Assembly: GCA_024653325.1 (NCBI GenBank)
Contig: JANLFX010000025.1
Span: 1 to 37,006, forward strand
Reading direction: 5' to 3'
Length of the DNA: 37,006 bases
Source: Anaerolineae bacterium
GTDB lineage: Bacteria > Chloroflexota > Anaerolineae > JACIWR01
The position numbers were made by a program, and so were the translations under genes. This document shows, one piece after another, positions 8,762-18,025 of the stretch. The stretch's first letter is position 1. Each line of letters opens with the position of its first letter. The notes under the pieces were generated by a model. It was given only the letters and a program-made list of their open reading frames with translations, was not told the origin of the DNA and made no database searches.

Positions 8762-9274
8762 ATGACAACACGGTTTTTCTCGGTCCTCATTGTTTTGCCC
8801 GCTGTTTTGCTCGCCGGCTGTGCCACGCCTGTTCCCTCACCCACTGCCACTTCGGCAGAGCCGGAGCTGGTACAGATCACGGTCTATTTCACCGACTCCA
8901 GGCGCTACGCTGCCGGGATCCCGCCCTTTGAAACCGCCGTTTTCCGCCTCGTTCCGGTAACTTCGAATCTGCCAGAAGCGGTTCTGACCGAGTTTTTCAA
9001 AGGGCCATCGGAGGAGGAACGCGCCTATGGTCTGGAAGCCATCACCAGTGGGTTCACGGGTTTCAGTTCCCTGCAAATACAAGATGGGATCGCCCGGGTA
9101 TATCTCACCGGCCCCTGCGCTTCCCACGGCGCCACTTACACCATAGCCCAACCGATCCTGAAGAACCTGCTCCAGTTTGAGGGGATCCACTACGTCAAAA
9201 TCTATGACGCGGATGGGGTGACAAATCAACCCCAGGGATGGAGCAACTCCATTCCCCCCTGTTTGGAACCTTAA
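8762..9274 (+). CDS. GerMN-domain lipoprotein
   Basis: A 170-residue lipoprotein. The signal peptide ends in lipobox LLAGC (Cys19), followed by a short Pro/Ser/Thr linker. The rest is one GerMN domain: QITVYFTDSRRY, then RLVPVT, a helix PEAVLTEFFKGPSEEE, and strands ending in DGIARVYLTG and YVKIYDADG. GerMN was named from spore germination and sporulation proteins (GerM, LpqB), but single-domain lipoproteins are widespread in non-sporing bacteria with unknown roles at the cell surface. GGTGAGGAAA precedes ATG 8762. It heads the envelope locus, 118 bases before the next lipoprotein gene. Confidence 0.8.
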   Translation: MTTRFFSVLIVLPAVLLAGCATPVPSPTATSAEPELVQITVYFTDSRRYAAGIPPFETAVFRLVPVTSNLPEAVLTEFFKGPSEEERAYGLEAITSGFTGFSSLQIQDGIARVYLTGPCASHGATYTIAQPILKNLLQFEGIHYVKIYDADGVTNQPQGWSNSIPPCLEP

Positions 9275-9392
9275 TCTCTGTGGATAGTGAAACGTGGTAC
9301 CGCCGCCAGGCAGATCAACCTGGCTGGTTTGACAAGTCATGACTCTGAGTGTAACATTAATCAACGATGCCCGGTAGAGGAAAGAGGAAGCT

Positions 9393-10313
9393 ATGAAAAT
9401 CAGAATGAATGCATTGAGCGCAATAGTGTTGCTGTTGCTAAGCATCTGGCTTGGCGCATGCAGCCCATCCGTAAATCCCGAACCAACACCCACTTCCGCT
9501 TCTATCTCCACTCCCATAGTCGGCCCTATCCCGCCGACGGAACTCCCGGTTCTCCAGCGTGAGATCGTGCTGGAAGCACCTCAAAACGGCGCGACAATCT
9601 CCAGCCCCGTTGAGGTCCGGGGTTACGTCAGCGTGTCACCTTTCGAGTCCACCCTGGTCTGCACAATCTACGACGCCCATGGCCAGATCATCAGCAAAAT
9701 GCCGGTGCAGGTTCATGCGGAGATGGGCCAGCCTGGACCGTTCGCCGCTTCCATCCCGTTCACCGTCAGTTCCAATGGCCCTGGTAAGCTGGAAATCGCC
9801 GAGCTCAGCCCCAAAGATGGCTCGGTGGTTGTCAGCGTGACCGTGGATGTGGTGCTGGCCACCGGTCAAGAAGAAGGAGTTGCTACACCCCGTCCTGACT
9901 GGCAGACATTCGGTAGCCAGGTTTACCGGGTCACCCTGCAGTGCCCCGCCACCTGGCAGCCGATCCCAGGGTACGATCTGCGGTACGGGGGAACAGATGG
10001 CTTTTTCCAACTTTCAGCGATGGACGGCCAGGGTTGGAAATTGTATCAGGTGTGCGATTCTCAGGCCCATCACAAACTGCTGCCCTACGGGTCCCAACCG
10101 CAGATCGAGCGCACCGAGATCCAAGGCCAAGAAGCATGTTTGATCTTGCCCTCCGCCGACCAGCCAGCGGACATGCAAGGTCAGGCGGCACTGGTCGTGC
10201 CTTATCCGCAACCCGTCCGGATCGGCGAGACCCTCTATAATTACTTTATCCTGTGGGCGGATAAAGAGCACATCCGGGAAATCAGCAGCACGTTGAGGTT
10301 TACGCTCCCGTAA
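9393..10313 (+). CDS. lipoprotein with Gmad2-like immunoglobulin domain
   Basis: A 306-residue lipoprotein with a signal peptide ending LGAC (Cys23) and a Pro/Thr/Ser-rich spacer. Residues about 55-155 (IVLEAPQNGATISSPVEVRG, then FESTLVCTIYD and GPGKLEIAELSPKDGS) fit the Gmad2 immunoglobulin-like domain often coupled to GerMN proteins. The C-terminal half (WQTFGSQVYRVTLQCPATWQ onward) is a separate beta-rich domain I do not recognise; it resembles lipid-anchored domains that begin with a Trp-rich opening strand. AGAGGAAGC lies before ATG 9393. The neighbouring GerMN gene suggests that the two act together at the membrane surface. Confidence 0.72.
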   Translation: MKIRMNALSAIVLLLLSIWLGACSPSVNPEPTPTSASISTPIVGPIPPTELPVLQREIVLEAPQNGATISSPVEVRGYVSVSPFESTLVCTIYDAHGQIISKMPVQVHAEMGQPGPFAASIPFTVSSNGPGKLEIAELSPKDGSVVVSVTVDVVLATGQEEGVATPRPDWQTFGSQVYRVTLQCPATWQPIPGYDLRYGGTDGFFQLSAMDGQGWKLYQVCDSQAHHKLLPYGSQPQIERTEIQGQEACLILPSADQPADMQGQAALVVPYPQPVRIGETLYNYFILWADKEHIREISSTLRFTLP

Positions 10314-10350
10314 AGTCGGGTTGCCAACCCAAGCTTGAGAGGAGGTTGCT

Positions 10351-12735
10351 TTGCGCGCGAAAATCATAAGCATACTGCTCGTGCTGGCAATCCTGCTAAC
10401 CGGCCAGACGATGGTGCGGGCCGCGCCCCCCACGGGTTTGCAAATGCAGGTCAAGGCCGCCTACCAGGGCGTGTTCAAGTATGGGGAATGGCTGCCCATC
10501 CTGGTCACCTTGGAAAACGACGGGGCAGATTTCACCGGCGAGGTGCAGGTGCAGATCAGCAGTTACAGCGGGGCCGTGACCTTCGCCGCACCGGCTGTGC
10601 TACCTACCCACTCTCGCAAACAGGTGACTCTTTATGTCACCCCCAACAACTACTCCCGCGAACTGACCGTCGCCCTGGTACATGGTCAGGAGGAGGTATT
10701 GCGTGCCAACATCGCGGTGCAACCCCTGATGTATGCCCAATATCTCATCGGCGTGGTGACCGAAGACGCTGACGAGCTGCCCGGCCTGACCGGCCTCCAA
10801 CTGGCAGGGCGACCCCAGGGCACTATGGTGGTGGCTTTCCCACCGGATGAACTGGCCAGCAGAGCAGAAGGTCTGCGCTCCTTCAACTGTCTGGTGTTGA
10901 ACGACCTGGACAGCACAGCCCTGACCCAGGCCCAGAAGGATGCGCTGATCGCCTGGGTGGGACAGGGAGGGCGGCTGGTGATCGGCGGGGGCATCACCGC
11001 AGCGCAAACGATGGCCGCTCTGCCCGAATCGCTGCTGCCAGTCGTTCTCATCGGTACCCAGGAAACGCGGACGTTAGAGGGGTTGGAAGTCTTCGCCAAT
11101 GACACCGCTATCCATGTCCCTGGCCCGTTCGTGATCTCCACAGCAAGCGTGGTGGACAGTGCACGGATCCTGGTTGATCAAGAAGGGATGCCCCTGATCG
11201 TGGAGCGCACTGTGGGCGAGGGCACGGTAGACTACGTGGCCTTGGACCTGGCCAGCTCGCCTTTCGACTACTGGAATCTGAGCCGTGCCTTCTGGCAAAG
11301 CCTGCTACAACCCGGCGCAGCCTTCCCCTCATATCTGCCGCCAGATCTGTCACCCCAGCAGACGTACAGCGGCCAATTGGGCTATGCCCTGACTAACCTG
11401 CCCTCCCTGGACCTGCCATCCCTTCGCTGGCTGGCCTTAGTGCTGCTGGCTTACATTATCCTGGTGGGCCCGGCCAACTACCTGGTGTTACGTCGCTGGC
11501 GGCGATTGGAATGGGCCTGGGTGACCATTCCTCTGCTGACGGTAGCCTTTTCGGCGGGCGCTTTCGGGGTGGGATACATCTTGCGCGGCAGTGACCTGAT
11601 CCTGCACAAAATCTCAATTATCCACCTGGTGCCCGGGGCCGCGGCAGAGGTCCGTACCTATGTCGGCCTCTTCTCGCCTACCCAGACCTCTTACGACATC
11701 GCAGTGGACGGGCGGGCGCTGCTCAGCCCGCTCTCAATGGACTCGGGCCCGTGGGGTGTGTCCGGCACTGTGAACACCAGCTTCCTGCAATCCGATCCCG
11801 GCATTGTTCGCGGTCTAGGGGTGAACCAGTGGGCCATGCAATCCTTTACAGCGGAATTTACCACCAACGATATAGGCGAACTGAAAACCGCATTGGAAGT
11901 GCAAGGCGAACATGTGGTGGGACAGATCACCAATCGCACGGGCTACACTTTGCGCGATGCTGTTCTGGCAGCGGGAACGAACCTGGTGCATCTGGGCGAC
12001 ATCGAACCCGGAGCCCAGACCACGGTCAATCTGGCCCTGACTATCGCGGATCAGCAACAATACCAGGGCATGTCTGTCAGTTACCTTGTTTTCCGCGAGG
12101 CCTTTGAAAAGTCAGGGCCAGGCGGACCAGATCGCACGATCAGATTGCGGCGGGCCATTCTGGACGGCGTCTTTCCCACCGGCTACTGGAGGGGGAGCGG
12201 AAAAGGTTCCCCCGGCCTGATCTTTCTGGCCTGGCTGGATGAGGATATTCTACCTGCGTCTGTAGCTGGCTCTCAGGCGAGTACTCAGAAAACCGGTCTG
12301 ATTTACACCTCCATACCGGTCACTTTCGGCCAGGGGGAGGTGAGCATTGCCGGGGCTTTCCTCAATTACACCATCGTCGAGCAAACGGGCAATTTCTATC
12401 CGTCGCCGGAACCCTTGTGTGGCGATGGGATATTCAGCGGTGTATTGGAATACCAATTGCCGATGGGCACGGAAAATCTAAAGATCGAGACGATAAACTT
12501 GCGGATCAGCGGTCAGGAAAGTTGGTGGACTGGTTCACCTCGCATCTCACTTTACGACTGGCAAGAGAGAAACTGGCAATCAGTGGAGACCACCACTGCA
12601 CCTCAGGAAATCAGCAATGCCGGACGATACGTGCATCCCACAGCACGCATCATCCACCTGAAAATCGAAAATGACACTCAGAACAGTGGGGGTTGTCTTT
12701 ACGTGCAAATGAACCTGAAGGGAGTGCGCCCATGA
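10351..12735 (+). CDS. exported membrane protein with Ig-like and GATase-like domains
   Basis: A 794-residue protein. It starts at TTG 10351, chosen because GAGGAGG lies just upstream and the reading gives a clean signal peptide ending near MVRAA. Residues about 30-125 look like an immunoglobulin-type domain (WLPILVTLENDG). Residues about 130-330 resemble the class I glutamine amidotransferase-like domain found in MoxR-linked proteins (FNCLVLNDLD, then IAWVGQGGRLVIGGG), without an obvious catalytic Cys. Two membrane helices follow at about 357-380 and 387-410, then a long external beta-rich region of about 380 residues. Its stop overlaps the ABC ATPase start (ATGA), so the two are translationally coupled. 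GldG-like auxiliary function for the exporter is a guess. Confidence 0.68.
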   Translation: MRAKIISILLVLAILLTGQTMVRAAPPTGLQMQVKAAYQGVFKYGEWLPILVTLENDGADFTGEVQVQISSYSGAVTFAAPAVLPTHSRKQVTLYVTPNNYSRELTVALVHGQEEVLRANIAVQPLMYAQYLIGVVTEDADELPGLTGLQLAGRPQGTMVVAFPPDELASRAEGLRSFNCLVLNDLDSTALTQAQKDALIAWVGQGGRLVIGGGITAAQTMAALPESLLPVVLIGTQETRTLEGLEVFANDTAIHVPGPFVISTASVVDSARILVDQEGMPLIVERTVGEGTVDYVALDLASSPFDYWNLSRAFWQSLLQPGAAFPSYLPPDLSPQQTYSGQLGYALTNLPSLDLPSLRWLALVLLAYIILVGPANYLVLRRWRRLEWAWVTIPLLTVAFSAGAFGVGYILRGSDLILHKISIIHLVPGAAAEVRTYVGLFSPTQTSYDIAVDGRALLSPLSMDSGPWGVSGTVNTSFLQSDPGIVRGLGVNQWAMQSFTAEFTTNDIGELKTALEVQGEHVVGQITNRTGYTLRDAVLAAGTNLVHLGDIEPGAQTTVNLALTIADQQQYQGMSVSYLVFREAFEKSGPGGPDRTIRLRRAILDGVFPTGYWRGSGKGSPGLIFLAWLDEDILPASVAGSQASTQKTGLIYTSIPVTFGQGEVSIAGAFLNYTIVEQTGNFYPSPEPLCGDGIFSGVLEYQLPMGTENLKIETINLRISGQESWWTGSPRISLYDWQERNWQSVETTTAPQEISNAGRYVHPTARIIHLKIENDTQNSGGCLYVQMNLKGVRP

Positions 12736-13664
12736 TCGCCATTCGCACTCATGGATTGACTAAACGTTTCGGAAAACTTACTGCCGTGGATCACCTGGAC
12801 CTGGTCATCGAACAGGGAACTTTGTACGGCCTCATCGGGCCGAACGGGGCAGGAAAAACCACCACTTTACGTCTGTTGGCCGGGCTGTTAGAACCCAGTG
12901 AGGGGGAGATTTACCTGGATGGTCAGCGGGTGCGCGACGCACAACAGGCCAGCCGCGTTATCGGCTACATGCCCGATTTCTTCGGCGTGTACGAGGACAT
13001 GATGGTTTGGGAGTACCTGGACTTCTTCGCCCGCTGCTACCATATCCCGGCAGCCCAACGACAGCAAATCGTGGACGAACTGCTGGCTCTGGTAGACCTG
13101 ACCGAGAAACGCGACGCTTACGTGCAGACTCTGTCACGGGGGATGCGCCAACGACTGTGCCTGGCCCATGCCCTGGTACACGATCCGCAGATTCTCCTGC
13201 TGGACGAGCCGGCTTCAGGCCTGGACCCCCGGGCGCGGGTGGAGATGCGCGAACTACTGCGCGAGCTGCGGGCCATGGGCAAGACGATAGTCGTCAGCTC
13301 ACACATCCTCAGTGAGCTGGCCGAGATGTGCGACGCGGTGGGCATCATCGAGCAGGGCAGGCTGCTGGTCAGTGCCCCGCTACAAGAAGTATATCGCCAG
13401 GTGAAACAGGATCGCACCCTGCGCCTGCGCGTGCTTTCCGACCAGGAACGAGCAATAGCCCTGATGCGTAATTACCCCGGCATCGGTGAGGTCTACGCGG
13501 CGAACGGCGACCACATCGAGGCCAACTTCGTGGGCGATGACGCCGCTACCGCTGCCCTGCTTACCCACCTGACCGCCCAGGGGGTGGCCGTGGTCTCCTT
13601 TGGCGAAACGGCTAACGATTTGGAGGATGTATTCTTGCGCATCACCCAGGGTATCGTTTCATAA
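12732..13664 (+). CDS. ABC-2 type transporter ATP-binding protein
   Basis: A 310-residue ABC ATPase. Walker A GPNGAGKTTT at about 37-46, signature LSRGMRQRL, Walker B ILLLDEPASGLDP and the H-loop His in VVSSHIL are all intact, so it should be active. The C-terminal 90 residues form the extension common in ABC-2/CcmA-like exporters. I take ATG 12732, which overlaps the stop of the previous gene, because the conserved IRTHGLTKRFGKL opening follows at once and GGGAG lies upstream. Its permease is the next gene, after a 70-base gap filled by a hairpin (13665-13715). Confidence 0.9.
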   Translation: MIAIRTHGLTKRFGKLTAVDHLDLVIEQGTLYGLIGPNGAGKTTTLRLLAGLLEPSEGEIYLDGQRVRDAQQASRVIGYMPDFFGVYEDMMVWEYLDFFARCYHIPAAQRQQIVDELLALVDLTEKRDAYVQTLSRGMRQRLCLAHALVHDPQILLLDEPASGLDPRARVEMRELLRELRAMGKTIVVSSHILSELAEMCDAVGIIEQGRLLVSAPLQEVYRQVKQDRTLRLRVLSDQERAIALMRNYPGIGEVYAANGDHIEANFVGDDAATAALLTHLTAQGVAVVSFGETANDLEDVFLRITQGIVS

Positions 13665-13715
13665 ATCGGAAGATTGGAAGGATGGAGGAATGCTCCAGCC
13701 TTCCAGCCTTCCGAT
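13665..13715. repeat. GGAAG/CTTCC hairpin between ABC genes
   Basis: Arms 13665-13686 and 13694-13715 pair over 22 bases with three mismatches around a seven-base loop. The left arm is built of GGAAG(A/G)-type units and the right of CCAGCCTTCC units, the same unit type as the arrays at other junctions of this operon. No T-run follows. It lies directly before the permease ribosome site. Confidence 0.7.
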
Positions 13716-13734
13716 GTATCAGGAGGATCACGAG

Positions 13735-15288
13735 ATGAAAATCAAACTGCACTACCAGCCCAATCCCGTCATTGTCAAAGAACTCCGTTCGCGGATGCGG
13801 GGCTGGCGCGCTTTCGCCATTCTGACCGGGTTCCTGTTGGGCACGGCAGCGGCCTGTTACGGCCTTTATCGCATTGTAATGGCAACCATTTACTACAACT
13901 ATGGCAGGAGTTTCGGCTCGCCCAGCGCGCTGATCGGCCAAACGATGTTTGGCGGGCTGGCGTTGTTCGAACTGCTGTTGATCTGCTTTATCACCCCGGC
14001 CCTTACGACAGGAGCTATCAGCGGCGAACACGATCATCAGACCTACGAGATGCTCATGGCCACCCCCCTCCGCCCGCGCACCATCCTGTGGGGCAAACTG
14101 GTCTCCGCCCTGGGTTACATCTTTCTCCTGATCTTCGCCGCCATCCCCCTGGCCAGCGTGATCTTCCTGTTCGGCGGAGTAGCTCCCAAGGACATGCTGA
14201 AAATGCTGATCATCCTGGTAGCCACAGCGATCACCTATGGTATGCTGGGATTGTTCTTCTCTGCCCTGTTGAAACGCACCGGGCGGGCCACAGTGCTCAC
14301 CTACGCCGTCATCCTGTCTACCCTGTTCATCCCCCTGTTCATATATTCTATGCTAACCCTTACCTCGCAGGGTCGAGAACCGTCGCGAGCCATTCTATAC
14401 CTCAACCCGCTCAGCGCCATCGCTTCGGTGCTGAGTCTCAGCACCGCCTTTGAAAGCGGGATGTTCCCATCCATTTTAGGCATGCCGTACATTCTCACGT
14501 CTGGGGCGATGTCCAGAGTATGGGGGCCGCAGGGCTTGATCGTTCTACGCCCGCTGTGGCAGTACACCATGGCCCTCTACGGCGGGCTGACGCTGGTGCT
14601 GTACCTGCTCAGCACGCAGCTCATCAAGCCGGTGCGTCGCTGGCGAATTGGGTGGCGCGGGCTGCTGGCCGCGCTGCTGGTGCTGGCCCTGTACGGCGGG
14701 GCGGCCTGGGGTGGATTCCGGCTCACCGCCGCTCGCTACAGCAATGCTGCGTCGCTCATGGGCACACCGACACCCGTGGCGCCGTGGATCGTTCCATCCG
14801 GTGTAGTCGCGGTGGCCAAAGAAGAGGAGAACCTGAAGATCCAGGACCAGGCGCAAATCTACGCCGCCGTCGTCCGCCAACTGGTCGAGCACGATAGCTC
14901 CTTTGGAGAAAACCCGCACTTTCCGGTGGTCTACATCGTGCGCCGTATTGGCTCCGACGACGATTCCACCGAGATGTCGTCTGAACTGACCGAGGCCATA
15001 CTTGAGAAACTGAGCGATTTTGCCGCAAGCGTCGAATTCGTGGACGATCAGCTGCAGGTCATCGCCCCTACCCCACCCACAGGTAAGGTACTGAACGATG
15101 GAGTAATAATCATCCTGGGGGACATCGGCTGGGAGGATGAGACCACAGCCCTGGTGGATGGATCGCTGCACAGTGCCGACCTGGTAGCCACTGGGCGCAC
15201 CTACCGTCTGCAGCGCGTGGATGGCGTCTGGCAGGTAGTGGGTGATACCGGTACGAGCTGGATCAGCCAGGCGAATCAAGGAGAATGA
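13735..15288 (+). CDS. ABC-2 type permease with large C-terminal extracytoplasmic domain
   Basis: A 517-residue membrane protein. CAGGAGGATCACGAG before ATG 13735 sets the start; an upstream in-frame extension would run through the hairpin and is unlikely. I see about seven hydrophobic helices between residues 23 and 330 (for example AFAILTGFLLGTAAACYG and LGYIFLLIFAAIPLASVIFL) and the ABC-2 loop GEHDHQTYEMLMATPL that contacts the ATPase. After the last helix (about 310-330) comes a soluble domain of roughly 180 residues (QIYAAVVRQLVEHDSSFG, then PVVYIVRRIG) ending in a YRLQRVDGVWQVVG strand. That tail is unusual for ABC-2 permeases and may be a sensor or substrate domain. The substrate is unknown. 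Confidence 0.82.
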   Translation: MKIKLHYQPNPVIVKELRSRMRGWRAFAILTGFLLGTAAACYGLYRIVMATIYYNYGRSFGSPSALIGQTMFGGLALFELLLICFITPALTTGAISGEHDHQTYEMLMATPLRPRTILWGKLVSALGYIFLLIFAAIPLASVIFLFGGVAPKDMLKMLIILVATAITYGMLGLFFSALLKRTGRATVLTYAVILSTLFIPLFIYSMLTLTSQGREPSRAILYLNPLSAIASVLSLSTAFESGMFPSILGMPYILTSGAMSRVWGPQGLIVLRPLWQYTMALYGGLTLVLYLLSTQLIKPVRRWRIGWRGLLAALLVLALYGGAAWGGFRLTAARYSNAASLMGTPTPVAPWIVPSGVVAVAKEEENLKIQDQAQIYAAVVRQLVEHDSSFGENPHFPVVYIVRRIGSDDDSTEMSSELTEAILEKLSDFAASVEFVDDQLQVIAPTPPTGKVLNDGVIIILGDIGWEDETTALVDGSLHSADLVATGRTYRLQRVDGVWQVVGDTGTSWISQANQGE

Positions 15289-15291
15289 GCA

Positions 15292-16950
15292 ATGCTTCCA
15301 ACCCATTCTGCAAAACAAGGGGAACTCAAGGAACTCAGGGAACTCCTTATACGGTTGGGCCGCCGCCTGCGCCTGCGCGATGGACTGCTCACCGCTAGTC
15401 GGACGCTGTGGTGGGCGGTGCTGGCCGCCGCGTTGGTACAATTGCTCGCCCGGCTGACCCCATTGGAGAGGGCGTGGCTCTGGTCGCTGGCCCCGTTTGG
15501 GCTGTGGGCCGTCCTCGTGTTGGGCCATGCTTTGCTGCGGCCGATGCCGCTCTTGCGGGTGGCCCGCCGCTGCGACGCAGAACTGAGCCTCAAAGAGCGA
15601 CTGAGCACCGCCGTGGCCCTCCAACCAACCTTCCAACCACTTGTGGTGAGCGCAGTCGAACCATCCATTCTTCCAGTCTCCCATTCTTCCCTGCTCCACC
15701 TGCAATTGCACGACACCCTCTCTACCACCCGCGCCATCCAGCCCCGCCAGGCCTTCCCCCTGCGGGTGGCGGGCCGCTCACTGTTGCTGGCAGCGGTGCT
15801 CTGCGCGGCCACCATCGCCCTGGCCGTGATCCCCAACCCGATGGACGCCGTTTTACAGGAACGGGTAGCGGTGCGCCAGGCGGCGCAGGAAACGGCCAGG
15901 AAGATCGAAGAGCTGCGCGAAACCATAGCCAGTGAGGATACTGAGCTGGACGACGAACAGCGCGCGGAGTTGCTGCGCCAACTGGCAGAACTGGCGAGGA
16001 AATTGCGCGAGAACCCCGGTCAACGGGAACAGGCCCTGGCCGACCTCTCCGCCTTGGAAGAAACTCTGCGCCGCCAACTGGAGCCTGGCGCGGAGGCCCG
16101 GCAGGCAGCGCTGGAGCAACTGGCCGCCAACCTGGCAAAGCTGGCCGGACAACAACAAACCGACGAGCAAGAGAGCCTGAACCAGGCAGCGCAGGCTTTG
16201 GCCGACCTGGCCGCGCAGATGGGCGAAATGGACGCCGCTCAACGAGAGGCCTTGGCCACAACCCTGCAACAGATGGCCTCCCAGGCCGCGGCCACCGATC
16301 CGGCACTGGCCCAGGCATTGAGCGCCCTGGCCGAGGCCACTCGTCAGGGGGACACGGACGCTGCTGCCCAGGCCGCCCAGAACGGCGCCCAGGCCCTGCG
16401 CCAGGCTGAAAGCGACCTGGCGATGCAACGCACGCTGGCCCGCGCGTTGAACAGCCTGCAAAATGGCCGCCAGACCGTGGCCCGCGCCGGTCAAGGACAG
16501 GGACAGGGGCAGGCCACCACCGGCCAATCGGGGCAGGGCCAGCAGGGACAGAATCAGGGGCAACAGGGACAAGGACAACGGGCTGGTGGACCGGGTGGCA
16601 CTCAGGCGCGTACCCTGCCGCCGGGCAACGCCAGCGGCCGCGCTCAGGACCCCAACCGCCCCAACAAACCGGTGGATGTGGGTGAGCTGCCCAGTGTCTA
16701 CGTGCCCCGTGAACGTGGCGAGGGCAGCGGTGAGGAGGAGTTCATCCCTGGACAGGAGGGCTCCGAGGGACAGACGGAGACCCGCCAGCAAGAGGGCCCC
16801 CTGCCGGGCGCCGAGACAGCGGTGCTGGTGCCCTACAGCCAGGTCTACTACGAGTACCTGGAGACCGCCGCTCAGGCGATGGAGCGGGAATACATCCCGG
16901 CCAGCCTCAAGGACTACGTGCGGGAGTACTTCTCCCGTTTGGAGCCGTAA
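15292..16950 (+). CDS. coiled-coil membrane protein of the MoxR locus
   Basis: A 552-residue protein with hydrophobic segments at about 38-58, 65-84 and 163-183, followed by a long Ala/Leu/Gln/Glu-rich coiled coil (about 195-400). A Gly/Gln low-complexity stretch (GQGQGQATTGQSGQGQQGQ) follows at about 402-435, then a conserved C-terminal block (VLVPYSQVYYEYLETAAQAM). Proteins of this build occur beside MoxR ATPases and are loosely related to DUF4175-like proteins; I do not know a function. The membrane-anchored coiled coil suggests a scaffold. Oddly, codons for residues about 110-133 (15619-15690) are made of CTTCC(A)-type repeat units. AAGGAG precedes ATG 15292, three bases after the permease stop. 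Confidence 0.65.
   Translation: MLPTHSAKQGELKELRELLIRLGRRLRLRDGLLTASRTLWWAVLAAALVQLLARLTPLERAWLWSLAPFGLWAVLVLGHALLRPMPLLRVARRCDAELSLKERLSTAVALQPTFQPLVVSAVEPSILPVSHSSLLHLQLHDTLSTTRAIQPRQAFPLRVAGRSLLLAAVLCAATIALAVIPNPMDAVLQERVAVRQAAQETARKIEELRETIASEDTELDDEQRAELLRQLAELARKLRENPGQREQALADLSALEETLRRQLEPGAEARQAALEQLAANLAKLAGQQQTDEQESLNQAAQALADLAAQMGEMDAAQREALATTLQQMASQAAATDPALAQALSALAEATRQGDTDAAAQAAQNGAQALRQAESDLAMQRTLARALNSLQNGRQTVARAGQGQGQGQATTGQSGQGQQGQNQGQQGQGQRAGGPGGTQARTLPPGNASGRAQDPNRPNKPVDVGELPSVYVPRERGEGSGEEEFIPGQEGSEGQTETRQQEGPLPGAETAVLVPYSQVYYEYLETAAQAMEREYIPASLKDYVREYFSRLEP
15619..15690. repeat. in-frame CCAACC/CTTCCA array inside the coiled-coil gene
   Basis: Degenerate units CCAACC, CTTCCAACC, CTTCCAGTC and CATTCTTCC lie within the coding region and encode QPTFQPLVV and EPSILPVSHSS. 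Between them is GGTGAGCGCAGTCGAA, a different repeat-like word. The stretch keeps the frame open. Confidence 0.55.
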
Positions 16951-16979
16951 CAACCTTCCAGCCTTTGTGAAAGGAGCAT

Positions 16980-17996
16980 TTGATCGAAATGAGCGAACTC
17001 CCCATCACCGCCGACCAATTCCGCGAAACCGCCCTCGCCATCGAGCGCGAGGTGGGCAAGATCATCGTCGGCCAACGCGAACTGGTGCGCCACACTCTGC
17101 TCACTCTCTTGGCCGGGGGCAATGCCCTGTTGGAAGGCGTGCCCGGCCTGGGCAAGACCATGCTCATCCGCACCCTGGCCCAGGTCATTGATTGCACCTT
17201 CTCCCGCATCCAGTTCACCCCTGACCTGATGCCCGCTGACATCGTGGGCACCAACATCATCGTCGAGGACGAAAGCGGGCGGCGTGCCTTTCGCTTCGAG
17301 GCGGGGCCCATCTTCGCCAACCTGGTGCTGGCCGACGAAATCAACCGTGCCACGCCCAAGACCCAATCGGCCCTGCTGGAGGCCATGCAAGAGCACAGCG
17401 TGACCGTGGCCAAAACCACCCGTCCCCTGGCCGAGCCTTTCTTCGTCCTGGCCACCCAGAACCCGTTAGAGATGGAAGGCACCTACCCCCTGCCTGAGGC
17501 CCAGCTTGACCGCTTTCTGCTCAAGCTGGACGTGCCCTTCCCCAGTGAGGACGAGCTGGTAGAGATCGCCGACCGGACCACCGGCGTGGAGATACCTCAG
17601 CCCCAGGTCGTCGCCGATGGCCCGACCATCGTCGCCATGCAGGAGCTGGCCCGCGCCGTGCCCATCGCTCCCCATGTCACCGCCTACGCCGCGCGGTTGC
17701 TCAAAGCCACCCACCCCAACGACGGCCACGCTCCTTCGATAGTGCGCCGCTACGTGCGCTACGGGGCCAGCCCACGCGGGATGCAGGCCATGATCCTGGC
17801 CGGTAAGATCATTGCCCTGTTGGATGGGCGCTACAACGTGGCTTTCGATGACCTGCGCGCCGCCGCCTTGCCCGCCCTGCGCCACCGCCTGATCCTCAAC
17901 TTCGAGGCCCAGGCCGAAGGGATAACAACCGACGAGGTGATCAGGGAGATATTGAGAGAAGTAGTTGCAGGAGAGACTGTGGGACAGAAAAAATGA
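16980..17996 (+). CDS. MoxR-family AAA+ ATPase
   Basis: A 338-residue AAA+ ATPase of the MoxR group, chaperone-like proteins that help assemble or activate enzyme and envelope complexes together with vWA and DUF58 partners. Walker A GVPGLGKT (53-60), Walker B LVLADEINRA (115-124), sensor 1 ATQNPLE (158 on) and the QLDRF arginine region are intact. The start is uncertain: TTG 16980 lies only three bases after AAGGAG, while ATG 16989 lies twelve after it; neither spacing is ideal. The C-terminal lid domain is complete. An insertion of about 600 bases separates it from its usual DUF58 neighbour. Confidence 0.92.
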   Translation: MIEMSELPITADQFRETALAIEREVGKIIVGQRELVRHTLLTLLAGGNALLEGVPGLGKTMLIRTLAQVIDCTFSRIQFTPDLMPADIVGTNIIVEDESGRRAFRFEAGPIFANLVLADEINRATPKTQSALLEAMQEHSVTVAKTTRPLAEPFFVLATQNPLEMEGTYPLPEAQLDRFLLKLDVPFPSEDELVEIADRTTGVEIPQPQVVADGPTIVAMQELARAVPIAPHVTAYAARLLKATHPNDGHAPSIVRRYVRYGASPRGMQAMILAGKIIALLDGRYNVAFDDLRAAALPALRHRLILNFEAQAEGITTDEVIREILREVVAGETVGQKK

Positions 17997-18025
17997 GGAG
18001 GTCTTACGTTGCTGCGAGGAACTCT

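Noticed and set aside
14545-15711. 388-codon minus-strand frame across the ABC permease and coiled-coil genes
   Set aside because: It spans two well-supported plus-strand genes and is low-complexity, which is typical of a shadow frame.
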